Of a DNA stretch of 64,000 nt, positions 39,797-47,872 are shown piece after piece. The notes beneath the pieces were generated by a model that saw only the letters and a program-made list of their open reading frames with translations, did not search any database and was not told the origin of the DNA. The translations under genes were made by a program, and so were the position numbers. Location of the stretch: positions 16,202 to 80,201 of the forward strand of contig NZ_BMQQ01000025.1 in the NCBI RefSeq assembly GCF_014648195.1, given 5' to 3'. The stretch comes from Streptomyces purpureus (GTDB lineage Bacteria > Actinomycetota > Actinomycetes > Streptomycetales > Streptomycetaceae). The first letter of the stretch is position 1; the number at the start of each line of letters is the position of its first letter.

Positions 39797-41764
39797 ATGG
39801 CTGGGGCACGCGTACAGCCGCTCGGCTCGGACGATCCGGAGCGGCTCGGTCAGTACCAACTGCTCGGCCGGCTCGGATCCGGCGGTATGGGCAGGGTCTA
39901 TCTCGGACGGACCGGAGGCGGGCGGCTCGTGGCCGTCAAGACCCTCCTCGCCGAAGGCGTCGTGTCGGACACCGACCGCCGCCGCTTCGCCCGCGAGGTG
40001 GCGCTCGCCCAGCGGGTCAACAGCACCTACACCGCGCGAGTCCTGGACGCGGACGCCGCCGCCGAGCGCCCGTGGATGGCGATCGAGTACATCGCCGCCC
40101 CCTCGCTCGCCGAACTGGTCCGCACCGAAGGCGTGCTGCCCGCCTCGGCCGTACGGTGGGTGGCCGCCGGCACCGCCGAGGCGCTGGTCACCCTCCACCG
40201 CCAGGGGATCGTGCACCGCGACGTCAAACCGCAGAACATCCTGCTGCCGCTGGCCGGTCCCCGGCTGATCGACTTCGGCATCTCGCACGCCAGCGACATC
40301 ACCCGCACCCAGCTCACCCTCGGCACCATCGCGTTCACCTCGCCCGAGCAGGCCCGCGGCGAGGAGTCCACGGCCGCCTCGGACGTCTACTCGCTCGGCG
40401 CGACCCTCTTCCATCTCGCCGTCGGCCGGCCGCCGTACCCGGAGGACGGCGACACCCTGCGGCTGCTGTCCCGGGTCCAGCGCGGCGAGCTGGACCTGAC
40501 CGGCCTGCCCAAGGAACTCACCCCGCTGATCCGCCCCTGCCTCGCCGCCCGGCCCGAAGGCAGACCCAGCCCCGGGGACGTGCTCGACCAGTTCACCGCC
40601 TCCCTGTCCGGGCTGCCCCGCTCCCCCGGCGGCGGCCGCTGGCTGCCACCCCGCTGGACGGACCTGATCGGCGCGTACGAGACACAGGGCCGCCACTTCC
40701 AGAGCGCGCCCGGCACCGGCGGCCCCGACGCGCTCACCGTCGACCAGCGCACCGGCGCCGTACCGCCGCCCGGCCCCACCCGGATGTACACGCAGGACCG
40801 GGCCCGCGCCGACCGCGAGCGGCGCGAACGGGAGCTGCGGGCCGAGCGGGAGCGGGCGGCGGCCCTCCTGGCCGACCGAGCCCGCCAGGCCCGCGAAGAG
40901 GCCGAGCGGGCCCGCGCCCGGGCCGGCTCGTCCCCCGGTCAGGGCGCGCCGCCGCGCACCCCCGGGCCCGTACCCCGGCCGACCCCGGCCCCGCCGCCCA
41001 CGCCGCCGTCCCCGAAGTCCGGCGTCACCGGCGGCACGGTCCTCGCCGTCCTCGTCGGGATCGCCGTGATCCTCTACCTCCTCAACAACGGCTCCGACTC
41101 GGACGGCACGAAGAGCTCAGGCAGCTCGGGCAGCTCCGGCTACACCTCGTCCAGCGGATACACCACATCCACCGGCGGCTCGTCCTCGAGCGGTTCGTCG
41201 TCCGGCGGCTCGTCCTCGGGCGGTTACCGCTACACCCCGCCGCCGAGCCCCACGCCCAACAGCGTCGACCTCGCCTACCGGAACGTCGACACCGGCGACT
41301 GCCTCAACACCTACGACAACGGCTACGGCCGCTGGTCCAGCACCACCCCGCAAGTGGTCAGCTGCGGCTCCCCCAACGCCTATCTACGGGTCACCAGGGC
41401 GAGCCAAGGGATCAACTTCGGCAGCTGCCCCACCGGCACCGGACGGCACTACCTGTACCACTCGGGATCGCGGTACAACTTCGCCACCTCGCTGTGCGTG
41501 GAACGGCAGTTCCACAAGGGCCAGTGCTTCATCGCCAAACGCAACGGCACCACCGTCACCGACTCCCGGCTGATGGGCGTCTGGAGCTGCAACGCGACCA
41601 AGGTACCCTCCGGCTACAACACGATTCTGCAGATCACCGGCTACTACAAGGCGCAGAAGTCCTATCCGAACGGCTTCTGTTCCCGCAGCCGGGACGACCG
41701 CAACTACTACTGGTGGTACGAGGTCGACGGGGGAAGGAACGTCCTGTGCACGACGACGGTGTGA
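39797..41764 (+). CDS. Membrane Ser/Thr protein kinase with extracytoplasmic Cys-rich domain
   Basis: 655-aa PknB-type kinase. The kinase domain occupies 20-290: glycine loop LGSGGMGRVY (26-35), K48 in VAVK, catalytic HRDVKPQN with D142, and DFG at 159-161. A Pro/Arg/Ala-rich linker leads to one membrane helix (about 413-432, TVLAVLVGIAVILYLL). A Ser/Gly stretch follows, then a C-terminal outer domain (about 490-655) with eight cysteines (VDTGDCLNTYDNGYG... CVERQFHKGQCFIAKRNG... SCNATK... GFCSRSRDD... VLCTTTV), likely a disulfide-bonded sensor. ATG 39797 has GGGAGG at 7 nt. It overlaps the following TIGR04222 gene by 19 nt. Confidence 0.94.
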   Translation: MAGARVQPLGSDDPERLGQYQLLGRLGSGGMGRVYLGRTGGGRLVAVKTLLAEGVVSDTDRRRFAREVALAQRVNSTYTARVLDADAAAERPWMAIEYIAAPSLAELVRTEGVLPASAVRWVAAGTAEALVTLHRQGIVHRDVKPQNILLPLAGPRLIDFGISHASDITRTQLTLGTIAFTSPEQARGEESTAASDVYSLGATLFHLAVGRPPYPEDGDTLRLLSRVQRGELDLTGLPKELTPLIRPCLAARPEGRPSPGDVLDQFTASLSGLPRSPGGGRWLPPRWTDLIGAYETQGRHFQSAPGTGGPDALTVDQRTGAVPPPGPTRMYTQDRARADRERRERELRAERERAAALLADRARQAREEAERARARAGSSPGQGAPPRTPGPVPRPTPAPPPTPPSPKSGVTGGTVLAVLVGIAVILYLLNNGSDSDGTKSSGSSGSSGYTSSSGYTTSTGGSSSSGSSSGGSSSGGYRYTPPPSPTPNSVDLAYRNVDTGDCLNTYDNGYGRWSSTTPQVVSCGSPNAYLRVTRASQGINFGSCPTGTGRHYLYHSGSRYNFATSLCVERQFHKGQCFIAKRNGTTVTDSRLMGVWSCNATKVPSGYNTILQITGYYKAQKSYPNGFCSRSRDDRNYYWWYEVDGGRNVLCTTTV

Positions 41765-42525
41765 CGCTCGCCGCGATACTGGTCGCGGCCGCAGTGGGCT
41801 CGCTCGCCTGGCAGGTGCTGCGCCGCTTCCAGGCCCTCGCGGCCGCCCGGCGGCCATCGGTGGCGACCGGCGCGCCCTACGCCCCGGAGTCCGCCGAACC
41901 CCTGCTCGTCGCCCAGCTCGCGGACGGTCCGCGGCGGGTCGCGCTCACCCGGCTCTACCAGCTCCACGCCGCCGGATCGCCGCCCGGCAAGAAGGTGCCG
42001 CTGTCGGCTCTCGCCAAGGAGAACGAGACCGACGCCCTCGATCTGCGGCTGGTCGAACACGGCCTGCTGGGCCCCGCCCGGCCGCTGCTGCGCCGGCGGT
42101 TCGCCTGGCGGCTGCACATCGCCTTGTGTGTCGTGTGCGCCTTCCTCGGCACCGGGCTGTACGAGGAGCGCGGCGGCGCCGCCTGGCTCAACCCGCTCTC
42201 GTTCACCGCACTCGGGTTGTTCCTGGCCGGGCTCGTACTCGCCCCCCGGGGCCGTCTGCCCGTGGCCGGCCGGCGGACCCCGGCGGCAGACGAGCTGCTC
42301 GCGCGGCTGGGCGAGATCCATGGCCCGGTCACCGAATCCTCCTGGGCGGACAAGGCGGCCTGCGGGCTGCACGCCGACCCCGGCGGCATGCGGGTGGCGC
42401 TGTACGGAACGGCCGGGATCCGCGACGAACGGATGCGCGGCAAGGTCCGCAAGTCCCTGGCCGGCAACTCCTCGTCGGGCTGCGGCGGTGGCGGAGGCGG
42501 CTGCGGCGGAGGGTGCGGCGGCTGA
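41746..42525 (+). CDS. TIGR04222-type membrane protein
   Basis: 259-aa membrane protein with an N-terminal helix (VTLAAILVAAAVGSLAWQVL), a soluble segment, two further helices (HIALCVVCAFLGTGLYEE, LNPLSFTALGLFLAGLVLAP) and the diagnostic Gly/Cys tail SGCGGGGGGCGGGCGG of TIGR04222 proteins. Starts: GTG 41746 (AAGGA 8 nt upstream, inside the kinase gene) or GTG 41761, which overlaps the kinase stop. Either way it is translationally coupled to the kinase and may be its partner or substrate. Family function is unknown. Confidence 0.87.
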   Translation: MHDDGVTLAAILVAAAVGSLAWQVLRRFQALAAARRPSVATGAPYAPESAEPLLVAQLADGPRRVALTRLYQLHAAGSPPGKKVPLSALAKENETDALDLRLVEHGLLGPARPLLRRRFAWRLHIALCVVCAFLGTGLYEERGGAAWLNPLSFTALGLFLAGLVLAPRGRLPVAGRRTPAADELLARLGEIHGPVTESSWADKAACGLHADPGGMRVALYGTAGIRDERMRGKVRKSLAGNSSSGCGGGGGGCGGGCGG

Positions 42526-42529
42526 CCGG

Positions 42530-42940
42530 TCAGCCCAGCACGGCCAGGGCGTCGATCTCGACGAGGAGCCCGGCGGGGAGACCGACGTAGACGGTCGTAC
42601 GGGCGGCGGCGGGGGCCTTGAGGCCCTGCTCCTCGAAGTAGGCGTTGTAGATCTCGTTCATCTCGGCGAAGTGGTCCACGTCCGTCAGATAGACCCGCAT
42701 CATCATCACGTCGTCCCAGCCGGCGCCGCCCTCCTCAAGGACCGCCTTGACGTTGGCGAAGGTCTGGAGGGTCTGCTCCCGCAGAGTGGGCCCGGCGACG
42801 GCCGGAGCCTGCCCCTCCACCGCGGGCAGGAAGCCGACCTGCCCGGCGACCTGGAGGATGCTGCCCTTCTTGACGCCGTGCGAGAACTTCGCGGGCGGGG
42901 CGGTGTGGGTGGCGGGGGTGAGCGCGATCTTCTCGGTCAT
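42530..42940 (-). CDS. RidA family enamine/imine deaminase
   Basis: 136-aa RidA/YjgF-family protein that hydrolyses reactive enamine/imine intermediates released by PLP enzymes. The family core is seen in QVAGQVGFLPAVEG, TLQTFANVKAVLEEGGAGWDDVMMMRVYLTDVDHFAEMNEIYNAYF and the active-site arginine in APAAARTTVYVGLPAGLLVEIDALAV. The ATG start overlaps the stop of the IclR gene (ATGA), so it is the last gene of the kinase-iclR-ridA unit. In this locus it would clear the imine products of the PLP-dependent D-amino-acid deaminase encoded divergently. Confidence 0.93.
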   Translation of the reverse strand: MTEKIALTPATHTAPPAKFSHGVKKGSILQVAGQVGFLPAVEGQAPAVAGPTLREQTLQTFANVKAVLEEGGAGWDDVMMMRVYLTDVDHFAEMNEIYNAYFEEQGLKAPAAARTTVYVGLPAGLLVEIDALAVLG

Positions 42941-43734
42941 GGCAGGTCCTTCTTTTTGGGGCTCGGTTCGCCGGGCGGTCGTTCACTGGGGGCCCCGGCG
43001 CCCGAGTACTCGCGGCTGATGGCGTCCGCGGTGCGGCGCACCAGGGGGAGCAGGGTGAGGAGTTCCTCGGCCGTGACGACGACGTTCGGGGCCGACACCG
43101 ACATGGCGGCGACGGCGCGGCCGTCGGCGCCGCGGATCGGTGCGCCGACGCAGTTGATGGACTCCTCGTGGCCACCGAGGTCGGTGGCCCAGCCCTGTTC
43201 GCGTACGGTCGCCAGCTCCCGGAGGAAGGCGGCCGCGTTCGGGATCGAACGGGGCGTGTACATGGGGTAGTCGAGCTTGTGCGCGAGGGCGGTGCGCTCA
43301 GGCTCGGGCAGGTCGGCGAGGAGCAGCTTGGCGACGGCCGCGACGGTGATGGCGACGGGCTTGCCGATGCGCGAGTACATCCGGACCGGGTAGCGGCTCT
43401 CGACCTTGTCGATGTAGAGGACCTCGCCCTCCTCGTACACGGCCAGATGGACGGTGTGGCCGGTCTTCTCGTTGAGGGCGACGAGGTGCGGGTGGGCGAT
43501 CTCGCGGACGTCGAGGTTCTCGACGGCCTCCTGGGCGAGGGCGAAGAGCCGGGCGCCGAGACGGTAGCGGTGGTCCTGCTGGCGGAAGACCAGGCCGTGT
43601 TCATGGAGGGTGCGCAGCAGCCGCAGGGCGGTGGACTTGTGGACGCCGAGCCGTTCGGCGACCTGCCCGAGGTCCGCGGGGCCCTGCGCGAGCAGCGGCA
43701 GGATGCTGAGCGCGCGGTCGACGGTCTGGCTCAT
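42937..43734 (-). CDS. IclR-family transcriptional regulator
   Basis: 265-aa regulator: N-terminal winged helix (SQTVDRALSILPLLAQGPADLGQVAERLGVHKSTALRLLRTLHEHGLV) and a C-terminal IclR effector domain (GHTVHLAVYEEGEVLYIDKVES...INCVGAPIRGADGRAVAAMSVSAP). ATG 43734 overlaps the upstream kinase stop by 4 nt (ATGA), and its own stop overlaps the ridA start in the same way. It probably binds the inverted repeats at 44931-44960 in the divergent control region and responds to a D-amino acid or a keto-acid product. Confidence 0.94.
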   Translation of the reverse strand: MSQTVDRALSILPLLAQGPADLGQVAERLGVHKSTALRLLRTLHEHGLVFRQQDHRYRLGARLFALAQEAVENLDVREIAHPHLVALNEKTGHTVHLAVYEEGEVLYIDKVESRYPVRMYSRIGKPVAITVAAVAKLLLADLPEPERTALAHKLDYPMYTPRSIPNAAAFLRELATVREQGWATDLGGHEESINCVGAPIRGADGRAVAAMSVSAPNVVVTAEELLTLLPLVRRTADAISREYSGAGAPSERPPGEPSPKKKDLP

Positions 43735-44849
43735 GGCGTACGTACCTCCTGGTCGGCCGCCGTCCAGCCGGGGCCGAGGTGCAGTCTGCCCCAGGCGTCC
43801 GCGTCGAGCGCGACGAGGCGGTCGGCGTGGGCGCGCCCGGGCGGGGTGCCCAGGTCGCCGGGGACGGTGAGGGCGGCGGCGGCCGCGAGGTGCCCGTGGC
43901 GGACCCGCGCCTTCAGGTCGAGGCCGCGGAGGGTGGCGGAGAGGAACCCGGCGGCGAAGGCGTCCCCGGCGCCGATGGTGGAGACGACGTCGACGCGGGG
44001 CGGGCGTTCGAGGTGGGTGACGCCGTCGGCGTCCTCGATGTCCGCGTACGCCTCGGGGCTCCGGTCGCAGACCTCGGCGCCGCCCTTGCCGAGCTTGAGG
44101 ACGACGAGCCGGGGCCGGTGGAGGGCGTCGAAGACGGCCCGCGCGCCGGGCAGCCCCCACAGCCGCCGCGCCTCGTCGGCGCCGACGAAGACGAGGTCGG
44201 CGCGGTTGGCGAGGTCGAGCAGCACCTCGGGGGCGGTGCTGTCACGCCAGAGCGCGGGGCGGTGGTTGACGTCGAAGGAGATCAGGGGGCGGCCGGGCCG
44301 GGGCTCGGTGAGGTCGCGGACGAGGGCGAGGCAGTCGGCGGAGAGCGCGGCGGTGATACCGGTGACGTGGAGGATGCGGGCGCCGGCGACGGTGGCGTAC
44401 GGGACGGTCGTCGGTGACATGGCGGAGGCGGCGGAACCGGCCCGGTAGTAGACGACTTCATGGGCGTCGGTGGCCCGGTCGGCGTCGGTGCGGAAGTAGA
44501 CACCGGTCGGGCGGTGCGGGTCGCGCGCGACGGCGCTGACGTCGACGCCGTGTCCGGCGATCGTCTCGACGAGGTGGTCGCCGAAGCCGTCCCGGCCGAC
44601 CCGGCCGACCCAGGCGACGCGGTGTCCGGCGGCGGCGAGGCCGCAGGCGACGTTGGACTCGGCGCCGCCGATCGCACGGGTGAAGGAGGGCACGTCGGCG
44701 AGGCGGCCGGGCCGGGAGGGCAGGAAGGTGACCATGGATTCGCCGAGGCAGACGACGTCGGGGCGCGAGGGCGGGACCCCGGCGGGCCCGGCCGTGCCGG
44801 GAACCCCGGCAGGGCGGGCGGGCCCTCCCCCGGGCGGGTGTCCGTTCAC
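43731..44849 (-). CDS. PfkB-family sugar kinase (KDG-kinase-like)
   Basis: 372-aa ribokinase-family kinase. The N-terminal signature DVVCLGESMVTFLPSRPGRLADVPSFTRAIGGAESNVACGLAAAGHRVAWVGRVGRDGFG is closest to 2-keto-3-deoxygluconate kinases. The C-terminal PfkB signature STIGAGDAFAAGFLSATLRG carries the catalytic Asp. GTG 44849 has GGGAG 7 nt upstream; an ATG at 44889 is possible but lacks a ribosome site. Why a sugar kinase accompanies D-amino-acid genes is unclear; this set recurs in Streptomyces from memory. Confidence 0.88.
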   Translation of the reverse strand: MNGHPPGGGPARPAGVPGTAGPAGVPPSRPDVVCLGESMVTFLPSRPGRLADVPSFTRAIGGAESNVACGLAAAGHRVAWVGRVGRDGFGDHLVETIAGHGVDVSAVARDPHRPTGVYFRTDADRATDAHEVVYYRAGSAASAMSPTTVPYATVAGARILHVTGITAALSADCLALVRDLTEPRPGRPLISFDVNHRPALWRDSTAPEVLLDLANRADLVFVGADEARRLWGLPGARAVFDALHRPRLVVLKLGKGGAEVCDRSPEAYADIEDADGVTHLERPPRVDVVSTIGAGDAFAAGFLSATLRGLDLKARVRHGHLAAAAALTVPGDLGTPPGRAHADRLVALDADAWGRLHLGPGWTAADQEVRTP

Positions 44850-44930
44850 GCGCGCGCTCCCTGCGGCTCGGCTCCTGCTGCGGGCCATTGACCCCGCGTC
44901 GGCCCGGATGTTAGACAGCTCTCGGCAGTA

Positions 44931-44960
44931 TGCGCAATGGCCGTTGCACATCACGCAACG
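44931..44960. promoter_or_regulatory. Putative IclR operator
   Basis: TGCGCAATGGCCGTTGCACA overlaps CGTTGC-7 nt-GCAACG (44942-44947 with 44955-44960, perfect inverted repeat). TGCGCAA/TTGCgCA half-sites are typical of IclR-family operators. It lies between the divergent kinase-iclR-ridA and deaminase-deacylase operons. Confidence 0.65.
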
Positions 44961-44983
44961 CAGCGGCCCGAGGAGGAGGACTC

Positions 44984-46249
44984 ATGCCCGACCTGGCGAG
45001 CGAGCGCGTCGACCACCGCTTCAAGGGCCTGCCCCCGGACGCCGACGGGTTGAGCGTCGGCGAACTCGCGGCCCAGCGCCGCAACCTCTTCACCGGCGGC
45101 TTCACCACGCCCGTCCTCGCCCTCTCCGCCGAGTCCGTCGAGCACAACCTCCGCCTCCTGGAGACGTACGCCGAGCGCCACGGTCTCGCCTTCGCCCCGC
45201 ACGGCAAGACGTCGATGGCCCCGCAGCTGTTCCACCGCCAGCTGGAGTACGGCGCCTGGGGCATCACCGCGGCAGTCCCCCACCAGGTCCGCGTCTACCG
45301 CGCCCACGGCATCGACCGGATCTTCCTCGCCAACGAGGTCGTCGACCCGGTCGCCCTGCGCTGGCTCGCCGCCGAGCTCGACGCCCACCCCAACTTCCAC
45401 CTCGTCTGCTACGTCGACTCCGTGCGCGGCGTCGAGCTCATGGACGAGGCCCTTCGCGCGGCGGGCGCCCGGCGCCCGCTGGACGTCGTGGTCGAGCTGG
45501 GCGCCGGCGAGGCCGGGCGCACGGGCGTGCGGACCGAGGCCGAGTGCGAGGCCGTCGCCGACGCCGTGGCGGCCACGGACCGGCTGCGCCTGGTGGGCGT
45601 GGCGGGGTACGAGGCCACGATGCCGGAGGCCGACGCCGAGCGCGTACGGGAGTGGCTGAACCGGCTCGTCGGGCTCGCGGCCGCCTTCGACAAGGCCGGC
45701 CGGTACGCGCCCGACCTGCCCGAGATCGTCGTCAGCGCCGGCGGCAGCGAGTGGTTCGACACGGTCGCCGACGTCTTCGCCGAGATCCCTGAGCTGTCCC
45801 GGCCGGTCCTGAAACTGCTGCGCTCGGGCGCGTACGTCTCCCACGACGACGGCCAGTACCGCGAGAGGACCCCCTTCAACCGCATCCCCGAGGAGGGCGC
45901 GCTGCACCCCGCGTTCCGGCTCTGGTCGCAGGTCGTCTCCCGGCCCACCCCCGAGCAGGCCTTCACCAACGCGGGCAAGCGCGACGCCGCCCACGACCTC
46001 CACCTCCCCGAGGCGCAGGTCGTGCGCGACGCCCGCACCGGCGAACTCCGCCCCGCCGAGGGTGTCACCGTCACCGCCCTCTCCGACCAGCACACCTGGC
46101 TGCGCACCGAGCCGGGCGCGGACGTGGAGGTCGGCGACTGGGTCGGCATGGGCCTGTCGCACCCCTGCACGTCCTTCGACAAGTGGCAGCTCATCCCGCT
46201 GGTGGAGGCGGACGGCACGGTCGTCGACTACGTCCGGACCTTCTTCTAG
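44984..46249 (+). CDS. PLP-dependent D-amino-acid deaminase (DSD1-like)
   Basis: 421-aa alanine-racemase-fold enzyme of the D-serine dehydratase/D-threonine aldolase group. The PLP lysine is K75 in FAPHGKTSMAPQLF. The C-terminal D-serine-dehydratase-like domain has the zinc ligands H393 and C395 in GMGLSHPCTSFDKW and an upstream His in SDQHTWLR. It should convert D-amino acids to 2-keto acids and ammonia via enamine/imine intermediates. ATG 44984 has GAGGAGGAGG upstream. It is first in the operon with the N-acyl-D-amino-acid deacylase, 9 nt apart. Confidence 0.9.
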   Translation: MPDLASERVDHRFKGLPPDADGLSVGELAAQRRNLFTGGFTTPVLALSAESVEHNLRLLETYAERHGLAFAPHGKTSMAPQLFHRQLEYGAWGITAAVPHQVRVYRAHGIDRIFLANEVVDPVALRWLAAELDAHPNFHLVCYVDSVRGVELMDEALRAAGARRPLDVVVELGAGEAGRTGVRTEAECEAVADAVAATDRLRLVGVAGYEATMPEADAERVREWLNRLVGLAAAFDKAGRYAPDLPEIVVSAGGSEWFDTVADVFAEIPELSRPVLKLLRSGAYVSHDDGQYRERTPFNRIPEEGALHPAFRLWSQVVSRPTPEQAFTNAGKRDAAHDLHLPEAQVVRDARTGELRPAEGVTVTALSDQHTWLRTEPGADVEVGDWVGMGLSHPCTSFDKWQLIPLVEADGTVVDYVRTFF

Positions 46250-46258
46250 GAGCCCGCC

Positions 46259-47872
46259 ATGGATCTGGTCCTGCGTGACGCCGAGGTCGTCGACGGCACC
46301 GGCGGCCCCTCCTACCGCGCCGACGTGGCCCTCGACGGCGGCCGGATCGCCGCCATCGTCAAGGAGGGCGCGGCGGCCGGCTGCCAGCGCCCCACCGCCC
46401 GGCGGGTCCTGGACGTCGAGGGCCTCGCCCTGTCCCCCGGCTTCGTCGACATGCACGCCCACAGCGACCTCGCCCTGCTCCGCGACCCGGACCACAGCGC
46501 CAAGGCCGCCCAGGGCGTGACCCTCGAAGTCCTCGGCCAGGACGGGCTGTCGTACGCGCCGGCCGACGACCGCACACAGGAGAAGATCCGTACGGCGATC
46601 AGCGGCTGGAACGGCGGCGCCCCCGGGGACACGGACGTCGACTTCGACTGGCGGACGGTCGGCGAGTACCTGGACCGGCTCGACCGGGGCGTGGCCGTCA
46701 ACGCCGCCTATCTCGTCCCGCAGGGCACGGTCCGGATGTACGCCGTCGGCTGGGAGGACCGGCCGGCCACCGCAGCCGAGCTGGACCGGATGCGGGAGCT
46801 GGTCGCCGAGGGCCTGGAGCAGGGCGCGGTCGGCATGTCCTCCGGCCTCACCTACACCCCGGGCATGTACGCGGACGACGCCGAACTGACCGAGCTGTGC
46901 CGGGTCGTCGCCCGCTACGGCGGCTACTACTGCCCGCACCACCGCTCCTACGGCGCGGGCGCGCTCCAGGCGTACGAGGAGATGGTCGCCCTCACCCGCG
47001 CCGCCGGGTGCGCCCTGCACCTGGCGCACGCCGCGATGAACTTCGGTGTGAACAAGGGCCGGGCACCCGAGCTGCTCGCCCTGCTCGACCGGGCCCTGGA
47101 CGCGGGCGCGGACATCACCCTGGACACGTATCCGTACACCCCGGGCTGCACGACCCTGGCCGCGCTGCTGCCCAGCTGGGCGGGCGAGGGCGGCCCGGAG
47201 GCGGTCCTCGCCCGGCTGCGGGACGAGGAGAGCGCCGAGCGGATACGTCACGCGCTGGAGGTGACCGGCTCGGACGGCTGCCACGGCGTGCCGGTCGAGT
47301 GGGACACCATCGAGATCTCGGGCGTCCAGGATCCGGCCCTCGCCTCCTGGGTGGGCGACACGGTCCAGGAGCTGGCCGACGCGCACGGCCGGACCCCGTG
47401 GGCCACGGCCCGTGAGCTGCTGATCGCCGACCGGCTCGGGACGACGATCCTCCAGCACGTAGGCCATGAGGAGAACGTCCGGGCGATCATGCGCCACCGC
47501 GTCCACACCGGCGGCTCCGACGGCATCCTCCAGGGCGCCAAGCCCCACCCCCGGGCGTACGGCACCTTCCCGCACTACCTGGGGCACTACGCCCGGGAGC
47601 TCGGCGTGCTGTCGCTGGAGGAGACCGTGCACCACCTGACCGGCCGCCCCGCCGCTCGGCTGCGGCTGCCCGACCGGGGCCTGGTGCGCGAGGGGCACCG
47701 CGCGGACCTGGTCCTCTTCGACCCGGCGACGGTGGCGGCGGGCGCCACGTTCGACGCGCCGCGCACCCCGCCGACCGGGATCCCGCACGTCCTGATCGAC
47801 GGGAAGTTCGTCATCGAGGACGGGCGGCGGACGGACGTCCTGGCGGGGCGGTCGGTGCGCCGGACTCCGTAG
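46259..47872 (+). CDS. N-acyl-D-amino-acid deacylase
   Basis: 537-aa amidohydrolase-superfamily D-aminoacylase. Visible landmarks: MDLVLRDAEVVDGTGGPSYRADVALDGGRIAAI, metal motif GFVDMHAHSDLALL, GMSSGLTYTPGMYAD, a Cys/His metal site YYCPHHRSYG, HLAHAAMNFG, and GGSDGILQGAKPHPRAYGTFPHYLG near the end. It releases free D-amino acids from N-acyl derivatives (for example from wall or peptide turnover) for the deaminase encoded just upstream. It overlaps the convergent MptB-like gene by 62 nt at its 3' end. Confidence 0.93.
   Translation: MDLVLRDAEVVDGTGGPSYRADVALDGGRIAAIVKEGAAAGCQRPTARRVLDVEGLALSPGFVDMHAHSDLALLRDPDHSAKAAQGVTLEVLGQDGLSYAPADDRTQEKIRTAISGWNGGAPGDTDVDFDWRTVGEYLDRLDRGVAVNAAYLVPQGTVRMYAVGWEDRPATAAELDRMRELVAEGLEQGAVGMSSGLTYTPGMYADDAELTELCRVVARYGGYYCPHHRSYGAGALQAYEEMVALTRAAGCALHLAHAAMNFGVNKGRAPELLALLDRALDAGADITLDTYPYTPGCTTLAALLPSWAGEGGPEAVLARLRDEESAERIRHALEVTGSDGCHGVPVEWDTIEISGVQDPALASWVGDTVQELADAHGRTPWATARELLIADRLGTTILQHVGHEENVRAIMRHRVHTGGSDGILQGAKPHPRAYGTFPHYLGHYARELGVLSLEETVHHLTGRPAARLRLPDRGLVREGHRADLVLFDPATVAAGATFDAPRTPPTGIPHVLIDGKFVIEDGRRTDVLAGRSVRRTP

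Noticed and set aside
39688..42525. 945-residue plus-strand frame across the kinase gene
   Set aside because: It is a shadow of the kinase except for the last 259 residues, the TIGR04222 protein.
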